A stretch of DNA of 38,961 bases from Bacteriovorax sp. (GCA_014376445.1 JACMRM010000213.1:1-38961), one strand, 5' to 3'. Positions 1-8,525 are shown, numbered from the stretch's first letter. The notes: generated by a model from the sequence alone, not told the origin. A program made the numbers and translations.

Positions 1-284
1 CCATAGACAGGTCCAAGGTTGCCTTCGTCATCGGCCCATTCGTTCCAAATAGAAACGCCATTGTCTTTTAGATATTTAATATTGGTTTCACCTTGAAGAA
101 ACCAAAGTAATTCATGAATGATTGATTTTAAGTGCAGCTTTTTTGTTGTGACTAAAGGAAATCCTTCAGCGAGATTGTAGCGTGTCTGATAACCAAAAAC
201 AGAAAGTGTTCCAGTCCCAGTACGATCATCTTTTTTCGCGCCATTTTTAAGAACGTGCTCCATCAAATCGTGATATTGCTTCAT
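1..284 (-). CDS. thyA: Thymidylate synthase, N-terminal part (runs off the window)
   Basis: This is the first 94 codons of thymidylate synthase, which methylates dUMP to dTMP using methylenetetrahydrofolate in the cytoplasm. The reverse-strand translation starts [15 protein letters not shown] and continues with the family hallmarks [34 protein letters not shown] and GPVYG, in the order expected for ThyA. The start is supported by an AAGGAA ribosome site about seven bases upstream. The gene is missing from the ORF track because its stop lies outside the window; the 69-residue reverse ORF at 247-456 is a shadow over its start. The catalytic cysteine region is beyond the edge. Identification is from recognised family motifs and is secure. 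Confidence 0.96.
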   Translation of the reverse strand, partial: MKQYHDLMEHVLKNGAKKDDRTGTGTLSVFGYQTRYNLAEGFPLVTTKKLHLKSIIHELLWFLQGETNIKYLKDNGVSIWNEWADDEGNLGPVY

Positions 285-721
285 ATTCTTTTTCCTTGTG
301 TGAATCGTGTGTGCTTCCATAAAATTGTAAACTTTCGTTCAAAGGTTTACAACGTAAGTTTCTGAAATTGTTCTGACTACTCAACTCTCTAAAATTCCAG
401 AGCTTATGCATCTGATGAGTCTGTGAATATTGCGATTCTTTAAAAATATTATTCAAAAGAAATTTAAAATTTAATGGTATTGGGCCCGAAAAGACTTATC
501 AATAATTTGTGAAGTTTTCTGATGCGGGCAAAACCACAGCTGTAAACTCGTATCAATACCCGCCCCCATCAGTCTTATTAATCTAGCAAAAATTCTAAGC
601 GGACTTCAACCAACTTTACCTTACCGTTAGCTAGTACCTCTTTTATCTTTACAAAAATTCCGGTCCCCACCAAAATTAAGATATTCAAAAATAAGAACCT
701 TAAGGAATCTAGGAAGTTTAC
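285..721. other. 437-bp divergent spacer between thyA and namZ
   Basis: No convincing gene is seen in either direction. The spacer must hold the promoters of both flanking divergent genes, but I could not pick out confident -35/-10 pairs. The one clear structure is an imperfect inverted repeat at 519-572, listed separately. Confidence 0.6.
519..572. repeat. Inverted repeat (10 of 11 bp) upstream of namZ
   Basis: CTGATGCGGGC (519-529) pairs with GCCCCCATCAG (562-572) at ten of eleven positions, with a single C-C mismatch and a 32-base loop that contains the palindrome ACAGCTGT. It is GC-rich in an AT-rich spacer and lies 150 bases before the namZ start. No T-run follows either arm, so it does not look like an intrinsic terminator. 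It could be a leader structure, an operator or a small RNA; the sequence alone does not decide. Confidence 0.5.
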
Positions 722-1912
722 ATGACAAAGGTAGTGACTGGTCTTGAAAGGCTAATGAACGAAAAATCTCTTCAAGATAGTATCAAAGGAAATATCGGGT
801 ATCTTTGCCATAGTGCTTCGATTGATTCGAGTTTCAATACAGGTGTTGTTCTTCTTCAAAAACTTTTCGGAAAACGCTTGATCAAATTATTCGGGCCTCA
901 ACATGGCTTCGTGACAGACGTTCAAGACAACATGATGGAGACAGCTCACTACGTTCATCCTTATTTTAAAATTCCCGTTTTCTCTCTATATTCAGAAACA
1001 AGAACTCCTACTGATGAAATGTTAAAGGATATAGACACATTAATTATCGATCTGCAGGACGTAGGAACTCGTGTTTACACTTATATTTCGACTCTATCAT
1101 TGATCATGGAAAAATGTGTGGGAAGAGATATTAAACTTGTAGTCTTAGATCGTCCGAATCCAGTTGGTGGAGACATGATCGAAGGAGCAATATTGAAACC
1201 TGGATATGAATCTTTCGTTGGAAGATATCCAATTCCTCAACGTCACGCTCTTACAATGGGAGAAGTGGGAAAATTCGGACAGACTGTTTTAAAAACAGAT
1301 TGTCATTTAGATGTTATTAAAATGAACAACTGGAAGCGTTCAATGTATTTTGAAGATACAGGACTTCCATGGGTACTTCCCTCACCTAATCTACCGACAA
1401 TGGTAGGAGCTATTACTTTTGTAGGAACAGTTTTACTTGAAGGAACAAATATTAGTGAAGGCCGCGGGACAACTCGTCCTTTAGAGGTCGCAGGATACCC
1501 TGGAATAGAATCATTTGATTTCGTCGCAAGAATGCAAAAAAGATTTACAGAAGAAGGTTTGACTGAAGGGTTTAATCTTCGTCCGATTATTTTTCTTCCG
1601 ACTTTTCAAAAACACGCGGGACAAAACTGCGGTGGTGTTCATATTCACCCGACTGAAAACGCGAAATTTAAATCGTGGACTGTTATGCAGATGATCTGCC
1701 GCGAGTTTAAACGTGAATTAGGTGACAAATTTGAATTTCATAATAGGCCATACGAATATGAATTTCATAAACTGGCGATCGATTTAATTAATGGAACTGA
1801 TGAAGTTAGGCTTTGGGTGAGTAACCTTGGGACGCTTTCTGAGTTACAGAGAATCGAAACCCAAGGTTATGATAAGTATTTAAATCAGAGAGAGCCAGCA
1901 CTCCTTTACTAA
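722..1912 (+). CDS. namZ: Exo-beta-N-acetylmuramidase NamZ-like protein (DUF1343)
   Basis: The 396-residue product matches the DUF1343/NamZ family, whose Bacillus member removes MurNAc from the non-reducing end of peptidoglycan fragments. Visible hallmarks are LFGPQHGF (residues 57-64), the SLYSE segment at 88-92 whose glutamate is the likely catalytic acid, DLQDVGTRVYTY, LDRPNPVGG, PSPNLPT, EGTNISEGRGTTRP and a C-terminal GVHIHP. No signal peptide or membrane segment is seen at the N terminus, so it probably acts in the cytoplasm on imported muropeptides, unlike the exported Bacillus enzyme. The start is supported by an AGGAAG ribosome site. It stands alone with spacers on both sides. In a predatory bacterium it could help recycle prey wall fragments, which is inference. 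The family call is firm; exact specificity is not. Confidence 0.87.
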   Translation: MTKVVTGLERLMNEKSLQDSIKGNIGYLCHSASIDSSFNTGVVLLQKLFGKRLIKLFGPQHGFVTDVQDNMMETAHYVHPYFKIPVFSLYSETRTPTDEMLKDIDTLIIDLQDVGTRVYTYISTLSLIMEKCVGRDIKLVVLDRPNPVGGDMIEGAILKPGYESFVGRYPIPQRHALTMGEVGKFGQTVLKTDCHLDVIKMNNWKRSMYFEDTGLPWVLPSPNLPTMVGAITFVGTVLLEGTNISEGRGTTRPLEVAGYPGIESFDFVARMQKRFTEEGLTEGFNLRPIIFLPTFQKHAGQNCGGVHIHPTENAKFKSWTVMQMICREFKRELGDKFEFHNRPYEYEFHKLAIDLINGTDEVRLWVSNLGTLSELQRIETQGYDKYLNQREPALLY

Positions 1913-2230
1913 AATTATGCATCCATTTTATTAGAAATATTCCTAGCAAAATGATATTCATCAGGAACTCGTCTTTCTAAGATGTCCCTGGTTTAAATTC
2001 GTCGTTCATTAACTAACGTCCAAAGTTGAGCATTTGAAACCATGACTGAGTATTAAAGTCAGATTTAATACTCCATTTATAATTCAAAAATTGGTGCCAT
2101 TTTAGTAACTTACATCACTCAATAATTGTTGTCTAAATCGCTTTACAACATGATCTCCCATGTTACTGTATTTATTGTTAAATCTTATCAAGACAAAATA
2201 CATCTACTTCATTTTACAAAGGAGTGCTTA
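1913..2230. other. 318-bp intergenic region before the liv operon
   Basis: No gene is seen. The ORF track extends livK upstream to a TTG at 2126, but that extension is unlikely (see livK). No terminator with a T-run was found after namZ. The region should carry the liv promoter; the only clear symmetric element is the AACATG/CATGTT inverted repeat at 2147-2164. Confidence 0.55.
2147..2164. promoter_or_regulatory. Candidate operator: AACATG-N6-CATGTT
   Basis: A perfect 6-bp inverted repeat with a 6-bp spacer lies 67 bases upstream of the livK start. Dyads of this size are typical of dimeric repressor sites, and uptake operons are commonly regulated, but nothing in the window names the regulator. 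A chance occurrence is possible. Confidence 0.28.
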
Positions 2231-3358
2231 ATGAAAATGAACTTACTGTCTCACAAATTGTTGGCAACACTAACAGCTCTAATGGTTGTTGGATCTGCCA
2301 TGGCCGCTGATCTTAAAATCGGAGTTGTTTCACCTATGACTGGTGCTACAGCAACGTTCGGTCAGGAAAATACCAATGGTATTAAACTGGCGTACGAAAA
2401 ACTAAAAAAAGGTCCGGGTAAAAAGTTCGACTTAATCATCGAAGACGATAAGTCTGAAGCGATTGAATCGACAAACGCTACAAGAAAACTTTTATCAGTA
2501 GATAAAGTTGTGGCAATGATCGGTGCTCCGACTTCTTCTCTTGCACTGGCCTCTGCTCCTATCGTTCAGGAAGCAAAAATTCCTTTCATCACTCCAACAG
2601 CAACAAACGTAAAAGTAACTCAAGTTGGTGACTATATCACACGTGCTTGTTTCACTGATGATTTCCAGGGTGTAGTCATGGCAAAATTTGCTGTGAATAC
2701 ATTGAAGAAAACAAAAGGTTTAGTTTTAATTGAAAACACTTCTGACTATTCTAAAGGATTAGCAAAAGCATTCTCTGACGAGTTCACAAAACTTGGTGGA
2801 AAAATGGTTTCAACTGAAGAATTAACCTACGCTGCTAAAGATACAGATTTCCAATCTCTTCTTAGAAAAGTAAAACGTGCTAACCCTGATTTCGTTTTCG
2901 TTCCGGGATACTACGTTGAAGTTGGTCTAATGTTAAAACAAGCTCGCGCACTGGGGATCAACGTTCCATTCTTAGGTGGTGATGGATGGGATTCTCCAAA
3001 ACTTTTCGAAATCGCTGGTGAAGCTGTTAAAGGCTCATTCATCTCTAACCACTTTGCTCCAGATGATAAATCTCCAGTGGTACAAAACTTCGTAAAAGAA
3101 TATGAAAAAGCTTACGGAACAAAACCAGGATCGTTCGCGGCACTTGGATACGATTCACTTGGAATTTTAGTTGATGCGATTAAGCGTGCAAAATCTTCTA
3201 GACCTGCTGACATTAGAGCAGCACTTGTTGCGACTAAAGGTTACCAAGGTATTACAGGAACAATCACTTTCGATAAAGACAGAAACCCTACTAAGTCTGC
3301 AGTTGTTCTTGAAGCAACACCTTCTGGGTACGTTTTCAACTCTCGAGTGAACCCGTAA
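2231..3358 (+). CDS. livK: Branched-chain amino acid-type ABC transporter substrate-binding protein
   Basis: This is a periplasmic binding protein of the Leu/Ile/Val type (Peripla_BP_6 fold), 375 residues from the chosen start. A Sec signal peptide ends near GSAMAADLKIG. The mature protein begins LKIGVVSPMTGATATFGQ, followed by KFDLIIEDDKS and VVAMIGAPTSSLALASAPIVQEAKIP, as in LivJ/LivK. I prefer the ATG at 2231 over the track start at TTG 2126: AAAGGAG sits just upstream and the signal peptide begins properly there. It is the first gene of a liv operon with permeases and ATPases directly downstream. The ligand cannot be read from sequence; leucine/isoleucine/valine, other amino acids or amides are all possible. 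Confidence 0.9.
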   Translation: MKMNLLSHKLLATLTALMVVGSAMAADLKIGVVSPMTGATATFGQENTNGIKLAYEKLKKGPGKKFDLIIEDDKSEAIESTNATRKLLSVDKVVAMIGAPTSSLALASAPIVQEAKIPFITPTATNVKVTQVGDYITRACFTDDFQGVVMAKFAVNTLKKTKGLVLIENTSDYSKGLAKAFSDEFTKLGGKMVSTEELTYAAKDTDFQSLLRKVKRANPDFVFVPGYYVEVGLMLKQARALGINVPFLGGDGWDSPKLFEIAGEAVKGSFISNHFAPDDKSPVVQNFVKEYEKAYGTKPGSFAALGYDSLGILVDAIKRAKSSRPADIRAALVATKGYQGITGTITFDKDRNPTKSAVVLEATPSGYVFNSRVNP

Positions 3359-3360
3359 TA

Positions 3361-4257
3361 ATGAGTCAAAATACAATCTATTTTTTTTGGGATTGTCTTC
3401 AGTATTTAATTAACGGTATCGCCCAGGGTTCACTATACGCAATAGTGGCCCTGGGTTACACCATGGTTTACGGAATCATCCGCCTGGTGAATTTCGCTCA
3501 CGGCGAGTTCCTCATGCTGGGTGCATTCTGTGGATACTTCGCACTTAAATTTCATCTGCCGATGCCGGTTGCGATTATCGCTTCAATGCTTGGTGCGGGA
3601 ATTGTCGCTCTCATCGTCGAGCGCATGATCTACAGACCTATACGCAGCGAAGGAAGAATACCTGCCCTTATTACGGCCATTGGTGCTTCACTTTTTTTTC
3701 AATACACAGGCCAGCTAGTTTTTGGTGCTGATCCAAAAACAGTTCCACCAGTTTTCACTGAAGTACTCTACACTTTTGGTGAGATCAATGTTTCAAATAT
3801 TCAGATTTTTATTTTCGTTTTAACAATACTGATTTTAGTTTTTTTATGGTGGCTTACCCACTTTACAAAAATCGGTGTGGCCATGAGGGCCACGTCTTAT
3901 AATTTAAAAGCGGCTGAGCTTATGGGAATTAATACTAACAGAATTATCGCGTTCACATTTTTTCTGGGAGCATCTCTTGCGGGACTCGCTGGAATTCTTA
4001 TGGGCTACACCATGTCGGTTGAGCCGATGATGGGAATGAGTTTGGGACTTAAGGCCTTTGTTGCGGCAGTTGTCGGCGGCATCGGTGTTATTCCAGGAGC
4101 AGCTCTGGGCGGATTCATTTTAGGAATCGCTGAGAACATGGTCGCTGGATTATATAAATCGAGCTTCAGAGATGGAGTTTCATTTTTTATTTTGATTATT
4201 ATTCTTTTAATTAAGCCCTCAGGAATTCTCGGCAAAAATGTGAAGGAAAAAGTTTAG
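3361..4257 (+). CDS. livH: Branched-chain amino acid ABC transporter permease LivH
   Basis: The 298-residue polytopic inner-membrane protein has the LivH signature QGSLYAIVALGYTMVYG followed by RLVNFAHGEF, and a later AGLAGILMGY and FVAAVVGGIGVIPGAALGG segment that includes the ATPase-contacting loop region. About eight hydrophobic segments are visible. It begins two bases after the livK stop, so translation is probably coupled. With LivM it forms the transmembrane channel. Length and motif order are normal for the family. Confidence 0.93.
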   Translation: MSQNTIYFFWDCLQYLINGIAQGSLYAIVALGYTMVYGIIRLVNFAHGEFLMLGAFCGYFALKFHLPMPVAIIASMLGAGIVALIVERMIYRPIRSEGRIPALITAIGASLFFQYTGQLVFGADPKTVPPVFTEVLYTFGEINVSNIQIFIFVLTILILVFLWWLTHFTKIGVAMRATSYNLKAAELMGINTNRIIAFTFFLGASLAGLAGILMGYTMSVEPMMGMSLGLKAFVAAVVGGIGVIPGAALGGFILGIAENMVAGLYKSSFRDGVSFFILIIILLIKPSGILGKNVKEKV

Positions 4258-4268
4258 GAAAAAAATTA

Positions 4269-5141
4269 ATGGATTACTACTTACAAATTCTCACGAACGT
4301 GGGGATTTTTATTACACTGACATTAAGTCTAAATTTAATCAACGGATACTGCGGCCAGTTTTCATTGGGTCACGCAGGATTCTGGGGTGTAGGCGCTTAT
4401 GCAAGTGCCGTCTACGGCGTCTACTTCGCTCTTCCCATTGATCCAGCTTTTAACATGGCCATCGCCTTATCAGTAGGCTTTATCGCTGCTGCTCTTTGCG
4501 GATTATTAATCGGTATTCCTTGTTTGAGATTAAAAGGCGACTATCTCGCGATTGCCACAATTGGTTTCAGTGAAATTCTTCGCATCATCATCATGAACAC
4601 AGAAAGCATCGGAGGCCCTCGCGGTTTCACTAATATTCCAAGATGGTCCAACAGCTGGTGGGTTTGGGGAACTGCACTCCTCGTAACACTCTTCATGTTA
4701 AACCTAAAACGATCGGCCTACGGCCGCGCGATCATCTCTATCCGTGAAGATGAGATCGCTGCTGAAACCATGGGTGTAAATTTATTCCGTTATAAACTTT
4801 TTTCTTTCATCGTCGGTGCAGGCATCGCGGGAATGGCCGGAAGTTTAGTGGCCCATGACCAGCAGTTTTTACATCCGAACAACTTCAGTTTCATGTGGAG
4901 TGTCTGCATTTTAGTTATGGTGATTTTAGGTGGACAAGGATCTGTCACAGGATCAATCGTCGGCGCAGTTATTCTCACAATTCTTCCTGAAATTTTAAAA
5001 CTCATTGGCAGCGATGTTTCGACATGGCGTGTGTCGATTTATGCAGCTCTCATGATCATACTTATGCTGACAAGACCTCAGGGAATTTTCGGGCCACACG
5101 AACTTTTTGAAAAAAAGAAATACCAAAAAGGTCTAGCGTAA
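4269..5141 (+). CDS. livM: Branched-chain amino acid ABC transporter permease LivM
   Basis: This is the second permease subunit, 290 residues, with the LivM hallmarks SLNLINGYCGQFSLGHAGFWG, LRLKGDYLAIATIGFSEI, GGPRGFTNIP, the cytoplasmic loop SIREDEIAAETMGVN that contacts the ATPases, and VILGGQGSVTG. About eight membrane segments are seen. It follows livH by eleven bases and its TAA overlaps the livG ATG by one base, consistent with one mRNA. It lacks the N-terminal extension of the E. coli protein, as most LivM proteins do. Confidence 0.93.
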   Translation: MDYYLQILTNVGIFITLTLSLNLINGYCGQFSLGHAGFWGVGAYASAVYGVYFALPIDPAFNMAIALSVGFIAAALCGLLIGIPCLRLKGDYLAIATIGFSEILRIIIMNTESIGGPRGFTNIPRWSNSWWVWGTALLVTLFMLNLKRSAYGRAIISIREDEIAAETMGVNLFRYKLFSFIVGAGIAGMAGSLVAHDQQFLHPNNFSFMWSVCILVMVILGGQGSVTGSIVGAVILTILPEILKLIGSDVSTWRVSIYAALMIILMLTRPQGIFGPHELFEKKKYQKGLA

Positions 5142-5911
5142 TGACTCAACCTCTACTCGATTTAAAAAATGTAACAATGAGATTCGGCGGTCTCACTGCC
5201 GTAAAAGACGTCAGTTTCTCTGTTAATAAAACAGATCTCGTTGCAGTCATCGGCCCTAACGGTGCAGGGAAAACAACATTATTTAATATGATCACTGGAA
5301 TCTATACTCCCAGCGAAGGTCAGGTTCTACTCGACGGTTTATCTTTAAATGATAAACAGGCCAGTGACATTACCTCTCTTGGAATTGCACGCACATTTCA
5401 AAACATCAGACTGTTTAATAATTTAAGTGTTATCGACAATATAAAAATCGCTCGTCACACGAGAATTCAATATTCTTTTTTAGATGGAATTTTCAAAACA
5501 AAAAAATATAGAAACGAAGAAAAATTAATTGAAGAAGAATCTTTAAAACTTCTCGCTTTATTTAATCTCGATTCAAAAAAAGATCTTCTTGCTAAAAATC
5601 TTCCTTACGGTGCTCAAAGAAAACTGGAAATGGCACGAGCTCTGGCGACTAAACCAAAACTTCTTTTGTTAGACGAGCCAGCTGCAGGAATGAACCCGAC
5701 AGAAACGAAAGAATTGAGTGAACTGATTCATTTTATCCGCGACCAGTTTCAAATCGCCGTGATCTTAATCGAACACGACATGAGACTCGTTATGGAAATC
5801 GCTGAAAAGATTTTCGTTTTAGATTACGGAAATTTAATTGCCAGTGGGAATGCATTTAATGTGCAGAATAACCCAAAAGTTATTGAAGCCTATCTTGGAG
5901 CAGAAATTTAA
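5141..5911 (+). CDS. livG: Branched-chain amino acid ABC transporter ATP-binding protein LivG
   Basis: This cytoplasmic ABC ATPase has 256 residues. Walker A is GPNGAGKTT (about residues 38-46), the Q-loop lies in ARTFQNIRLFNNLSV, which is typical of LivG, the signature is the variant LPYGAQRKLEMARAL, Walker B is LLLLDEPAAGMNP, and the switch histidine is in LIEHDM. The C-terminal ...VIEAYLGAEI is also LivG-like. It starts on the last base of livM and is followed immediately by livF, with which it should form the ATPase heterodimer. Confidence 0.94.
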   Translation: MTQPLLDLKNVTMRFGGLTAVKDVSFSVNKTDLVAVIGPNGAGKTTLFNMITGIYTPSEGQVLLDGLSLNDKQASDITSLGIARTFQNIRLFNNLSVIDNIKIARHTRIQYSFLDGIFKTKKYRNEEKLIEEESLKLLALFNLDSKKDLLAKNLPYGAQRKLEMARALATKPKLLLLDEPAAGMNPTETKELSELIHFIRDQFQIAVILIEHDMRLVMEIAEKIFVLDYGNLIASGNAFNVQNNPKVIEAYLGAEI

Positions 5912-6631
5912 ATGCACTCACAACCTATTTTAGAAATTAAAGATCTCAATACTTATTACGGAAACATTCACGCCGTAAAAAATATCAGCCTGGAAATAAA
6001 GAAAGGCGAAATTGTCACGTTGCTAGGAAGTAACGGAGCGGGAAAAACCACTACTCTTCACACTATTTCAGGACTTTTAGTCGCTCGTTCCGGACAAATT
6101 AATTTTGACAATCAATCTATCGAAAAGCTCCCCGCTCACCGCATTACTGCTTTGGGATTAGCTCAATCGCCGGAAGGCCGCCAGATTTTTGCCAATCTCT
6201 CGATTAAAGAAAACCTGGATATGGGCGCTTATTTGCGCAGTGACACTGATGGAATTAGAAAAGATTTAGAATTTGTTTATAATTTATTTCCAAAATTACT
6301 AGAGCGAAAATCCCAGTTGGCACAAACACTTTCGGGAGGAGAGCAGCAAATGCTTGCGATTGCTCGCGCTTACATGAGTAAACCAAAGCTCCTTTTACTA
6401 GACGAGCCTTCATTGGGAATTGCGCCTATTCTGGTCGGAACAATTTTTAGAGCGATCACCGAAATAAACCAGTTGGGAATGACCATTTTATTAGTCGAAC
6501 AAAATGCCAATTTAGCTCTGAAAATATCTCACCGCGCTTATGTTCTCACCAATGGTGAAATCACTTTGCAAGGCCAGTCGAGTGAATTATTATCTAATCC
6601 TGAAATCAAAAAGGCCTATCTAGGCAGTTAA
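5912..6631 (+). CDS. livF: Branched-chain amino acid ABC transporter ATP-binding protein LivF
   Basis: This is the second ATPase, 239 residues. It has LNTYYGNIHAVKNIS, Walker A GSNGAGKTTT, the Q-loop segment LAQSPEGRQIFANLSI (LivF-type), signature LSGGEQQMLAIARAY, Walker B LLLLDEPSLGIAP and LVEQNANLAL. The C terminus KKAYLGS is typical of LivF. Its ATG abuts the livG stop. It completes the transporter; no terminator separates it from the small gene and lysK downstream. Confidence 0.94.
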   Translation: MHSQPILEIKDLNTYYGNIHAVKNISLEIKKGEIVTLLGSNGAGKTTTLHTISGLLVARSGQINFDNQSIEKLPAHRITALGLAQSPEGRQIFANLSIKENLDMGAYLRSDTDGIRKDLEFVYNLFPKLLERKSQLAQTLSGGEQQMLAIARAYMSKPKLLLLDEPSLGIAPILVGTIFRAITEINQLGMTILLVEQNANLALKISHRAYVLTNGEITLQGQSSELLSNPEIKKAYLGS

Positions 6632-6644
6632 AGGGACTAGAGTC

Positions 6645-6845
6645 ATGACATTAGATGCAGCTATTACACTTTTAAGAAAAGCAGTGAAATGGTCAGAAGT
6701 AAAAAATCAAAAACATATTGATTTCTCTCTTTGCGTAGCAAACGAGCGCGCTCTTTATCAAGAAGCACTGATGTTGGCACAAATCGAAGTTGAAAAAGGA
6801 ACACTCACTCAAGATGAATTAAAAGCTCGTCTAGGCCTTGAGTAA
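6645..6845 (+). CDS. Small hypothetical protein (66 aa) between livF and lysK
   Basis: I do not recognise a family. The product is short, charged and probably all-helical, with no signal peptide or membrane segment; the C-terminal GTLTQDELKARLGLE looks like a small helical bundle. It starts 13 bases after livF with AAAGGGA upstream, and ends 24 bases before lysK, whose own ribosome site follows. Its codon use resembles its neighbours and no competing longer frame covers it, so it is likely real. Context suggests co-expression with both the transporter and the synthetase; function is unknown. Confidence 0.7.
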   Translation: MTLDAAITLLRKAVKWSEVKNQKHIDFSLCVANERALYQEALMLAQIEVEKGTLTQDELKARLGLE

Positions 6846-6869
6846 ACTATAAGTCAAAAGGAAATTCTT

Positions 6870-8459
6870 ATGTCTCAAGCACTAAACGATGCTGTTCACT
6901 GGGCCGATCTTACTGCCGATAAATTAATTCGTCAGGAAGATAAGGACACATACACTCTCGCTTCAGGGATTACTCCTTCAGGTGTTGTTCACTTCGGAAA
7001 CTTTCGTGAAGTAATGACAACTGAACTGGTTGCTCGTGGATTAAAAAAGCGGGGGAAAAAAGTTCGTTTTATTTTTTCGTGGGATGACTATGACACATTT
7101 AGAAAGGTTCCATTAAATCTTCCAAAACAAGATGAGCTGGCAAAATATTTATTTCAACCAATCGTTGATACTCCAGATCCATTCGGCGACCACGAATCGT
7201 ACGCTGCTCACCATGAAAAATCTTTTGAAGCACAACTAAAAAAAATGGGGATTCAACTAGAGCCGATTTACCAAGCTGTAAAATACAGAGGTGGAGCTTA
7301 TAAAGACCAGATTAAATTAACTCTGGAAAAAAGAGACACAATCGCTGCTATTTTAAATAAGTGGAGATCAGAGCCTCTTCCAGCTTCATGGATGCCAGTT
7401 TCAGTTTATTGCGAAAAATGTAACCGCGATAAAACGACGGCAACAAAGTACGATGGAAAAAATAAACTAGACTATGAATGCGCCTCTGAAGACTGCAAGC
7501 ACACAGGGACTCTTGACCTCGATACAACATCGAGAGCAAAACTTCCATGGCGTATGGACTGGCCGATGAGATGGTCAGTAGAAAAAGTAGATTTCGAGCC
7601 GGGTGGAAAAGACCATTCATCGCAAGGTGGATCTTTCACGACTGCTAAAGATATCGTTGCTGAAGTCTACGGATGGAAAGCACCAATGTATCTTCAATAC
7701 GATTTCGTATCGATCAAAGGAATGGGCGGAAAAATGAGTTCTTCAAAAGGGAACCTTGTAACCGTGAACGACGTTCTTGAAGTTTACGAACCGGAAATGG
7801 TTCGTTGGATTTTTGCGTCTTATAAAACAAACATCGACTTCGGATTATCATTCGACTTAGACGTTATTAAAAACTACGAAGACTTCGACAGGATGGAGAG
7901 ACTTGCTTTCGGACTGGAAGCTGGAAACGAAAAGAAAGTCGCGATGGCCAAAAGAGTATATGAGCTTTCTCAAATTGGTGATACTCCAAAAGAGATGCCG
8001 TTCCAGCCAGCGTTCCGTCACCTTTGCAACGTTCTTCAAATTAATGACCTTGATGTTAAACGTGCACGTGGATTTTACGATGCAGAAATTAAAAATGAGC
8101 GCGATGAAAGACGTTTTCAAGAGAGAGCTCAAAGAGCTGCTTATTGGATTGAAAACTCAGCTCCGGATGAATTTAAATTTTCACTGAATAAAGAACCGGT
8201 GAAGATGGAGATGGATACAAAACTAACAGCCTTTTTAAATGAACTTAACAGCTATTTAAAAACAGAGTTTAATAACATCGCTGATGACAAAGCTCTTCAC
8301 GAAAAAATGTACGAGATCATCAATGCTCACGAATTAGAACCAATGACTGTTTTCACTCTTCTTTATAAAAAGCTGATCAATTTAGAGAAAGGCCCGAAGC
8401 TTGCGGGCTTCATTAGAACTATCGGTCTTGAGAGAGTCTCAAGATTACTAGTGCCATAA
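6870..8459 (+). CDS. lysK: Lysyl-tRNA synthetase, class I
   Basis: This enzyme charges tRNA-Lys with lysine. It is the class I (archaeal-type) form rather than the class II LysS found in most bacteria. The 529-residue protein has the class I nucleotide-binding motif in SGITPSGVVHFGNF (residues 32-45, the HIGH equivalent) and KMSSSKGN near residue 288 (the KMSKS loop). Between them is a zinc-ribbon-like set, CEKC...CASEDC, as in class I LysRS. GGKDHSSQGGS is another family segment. The ribosome site AAAAGGAA precedes the start. It may be transcribed with liv and the small ORF upstream and ends at a strong terminator. Class I LysRS is known in spirochaetes, alphaproteobacteria and some other bacteria. 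Confidence 0.94.
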   Translation: MSQALNDAVHWADLTADKLIRQEDKDTYTLASGITPSGVVHFGNFREVMTTELVARGLKKRGKKVRFIFSWDDYDTFRKVPLNLPKQDELAKYLFQPIVDTPDPFGDHESYAAHHEKSFEAQLKKMGIQLEPIYQAVKYRGGAYKDQIKLTLEKRDTIAAILNKWRSEPLPASWMPVSVYCEKCNRDKTTATKYDGKNKLDYECASEDCKHTGTLDLDTTSRAKLPWRMDWPMRWSVEKVDFEPGGKDHSSQGGSFTTAKDIVAEVYGWKAPMYLQYDFVSIKGMGGKMSSSKGNLVTVNDVLEVYEPEMVRWIFASYKTNIDFGLSFDLDVIKNYEDFDRMERLAFGLEAGNEKKVAMAKRVYELSQIGDTPKEMPFQPAFRHLCNVLQINDLDVKRARGFYDAEIKNERDERRFQERAQRAAYWIENSAPDEFKFSLNKEPVKMEMDTKLTAFLNELNSYLKTEFNNIADDKALHEKMYEIINAHELEPMTVFTLLYKKLINLEKGPKLAGFIRTIGLERVSRLLVP

Positions 8460-8497
8460 TGATTCCATTTCCCTCTTCGCATGAAAAAAATACTTAC

Positions 8498-8525
8498 AAT
8501 GGCCGTGAAAACGGCCATTTTTTTT
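8498..8525 (+). terminator. Intrinsic terminator after lysK
   Basis: A perfect 9-bp stem AATGGCCGT/ACGGCCATT with a GAAA loop is followed by an uninterrupted T-run. It begins 39 bases after the lysK stop and should end the liv-lysK transcript. Confidence 0.92.

Noticed and set aside
247-456. 69-residue reverse ORF over the thyA start
   Set aside because: It overlaps the true thyA N terminus in another frame and lacks family features or a ribosome site.
2126-2230. N-terminal extension of livK from a TTG start
   Set aside because: It would bury the signal peptide after 35 residues; the ATG at 2231 has a strong ribosome site and starts the signal peptide properly.
4005-4235. Reverse ORF inside livH, and similar ones in livM, lysK, menF and menD
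   Set aside because: All are antisense or out-of-frame shadows within genes that have complete family motifs.
7903-8187. 94-residue forward ORF inside lysK
   Set aside because: It is an out-of-frame shadow of the synthetase C-terminal region with no ribosome site.
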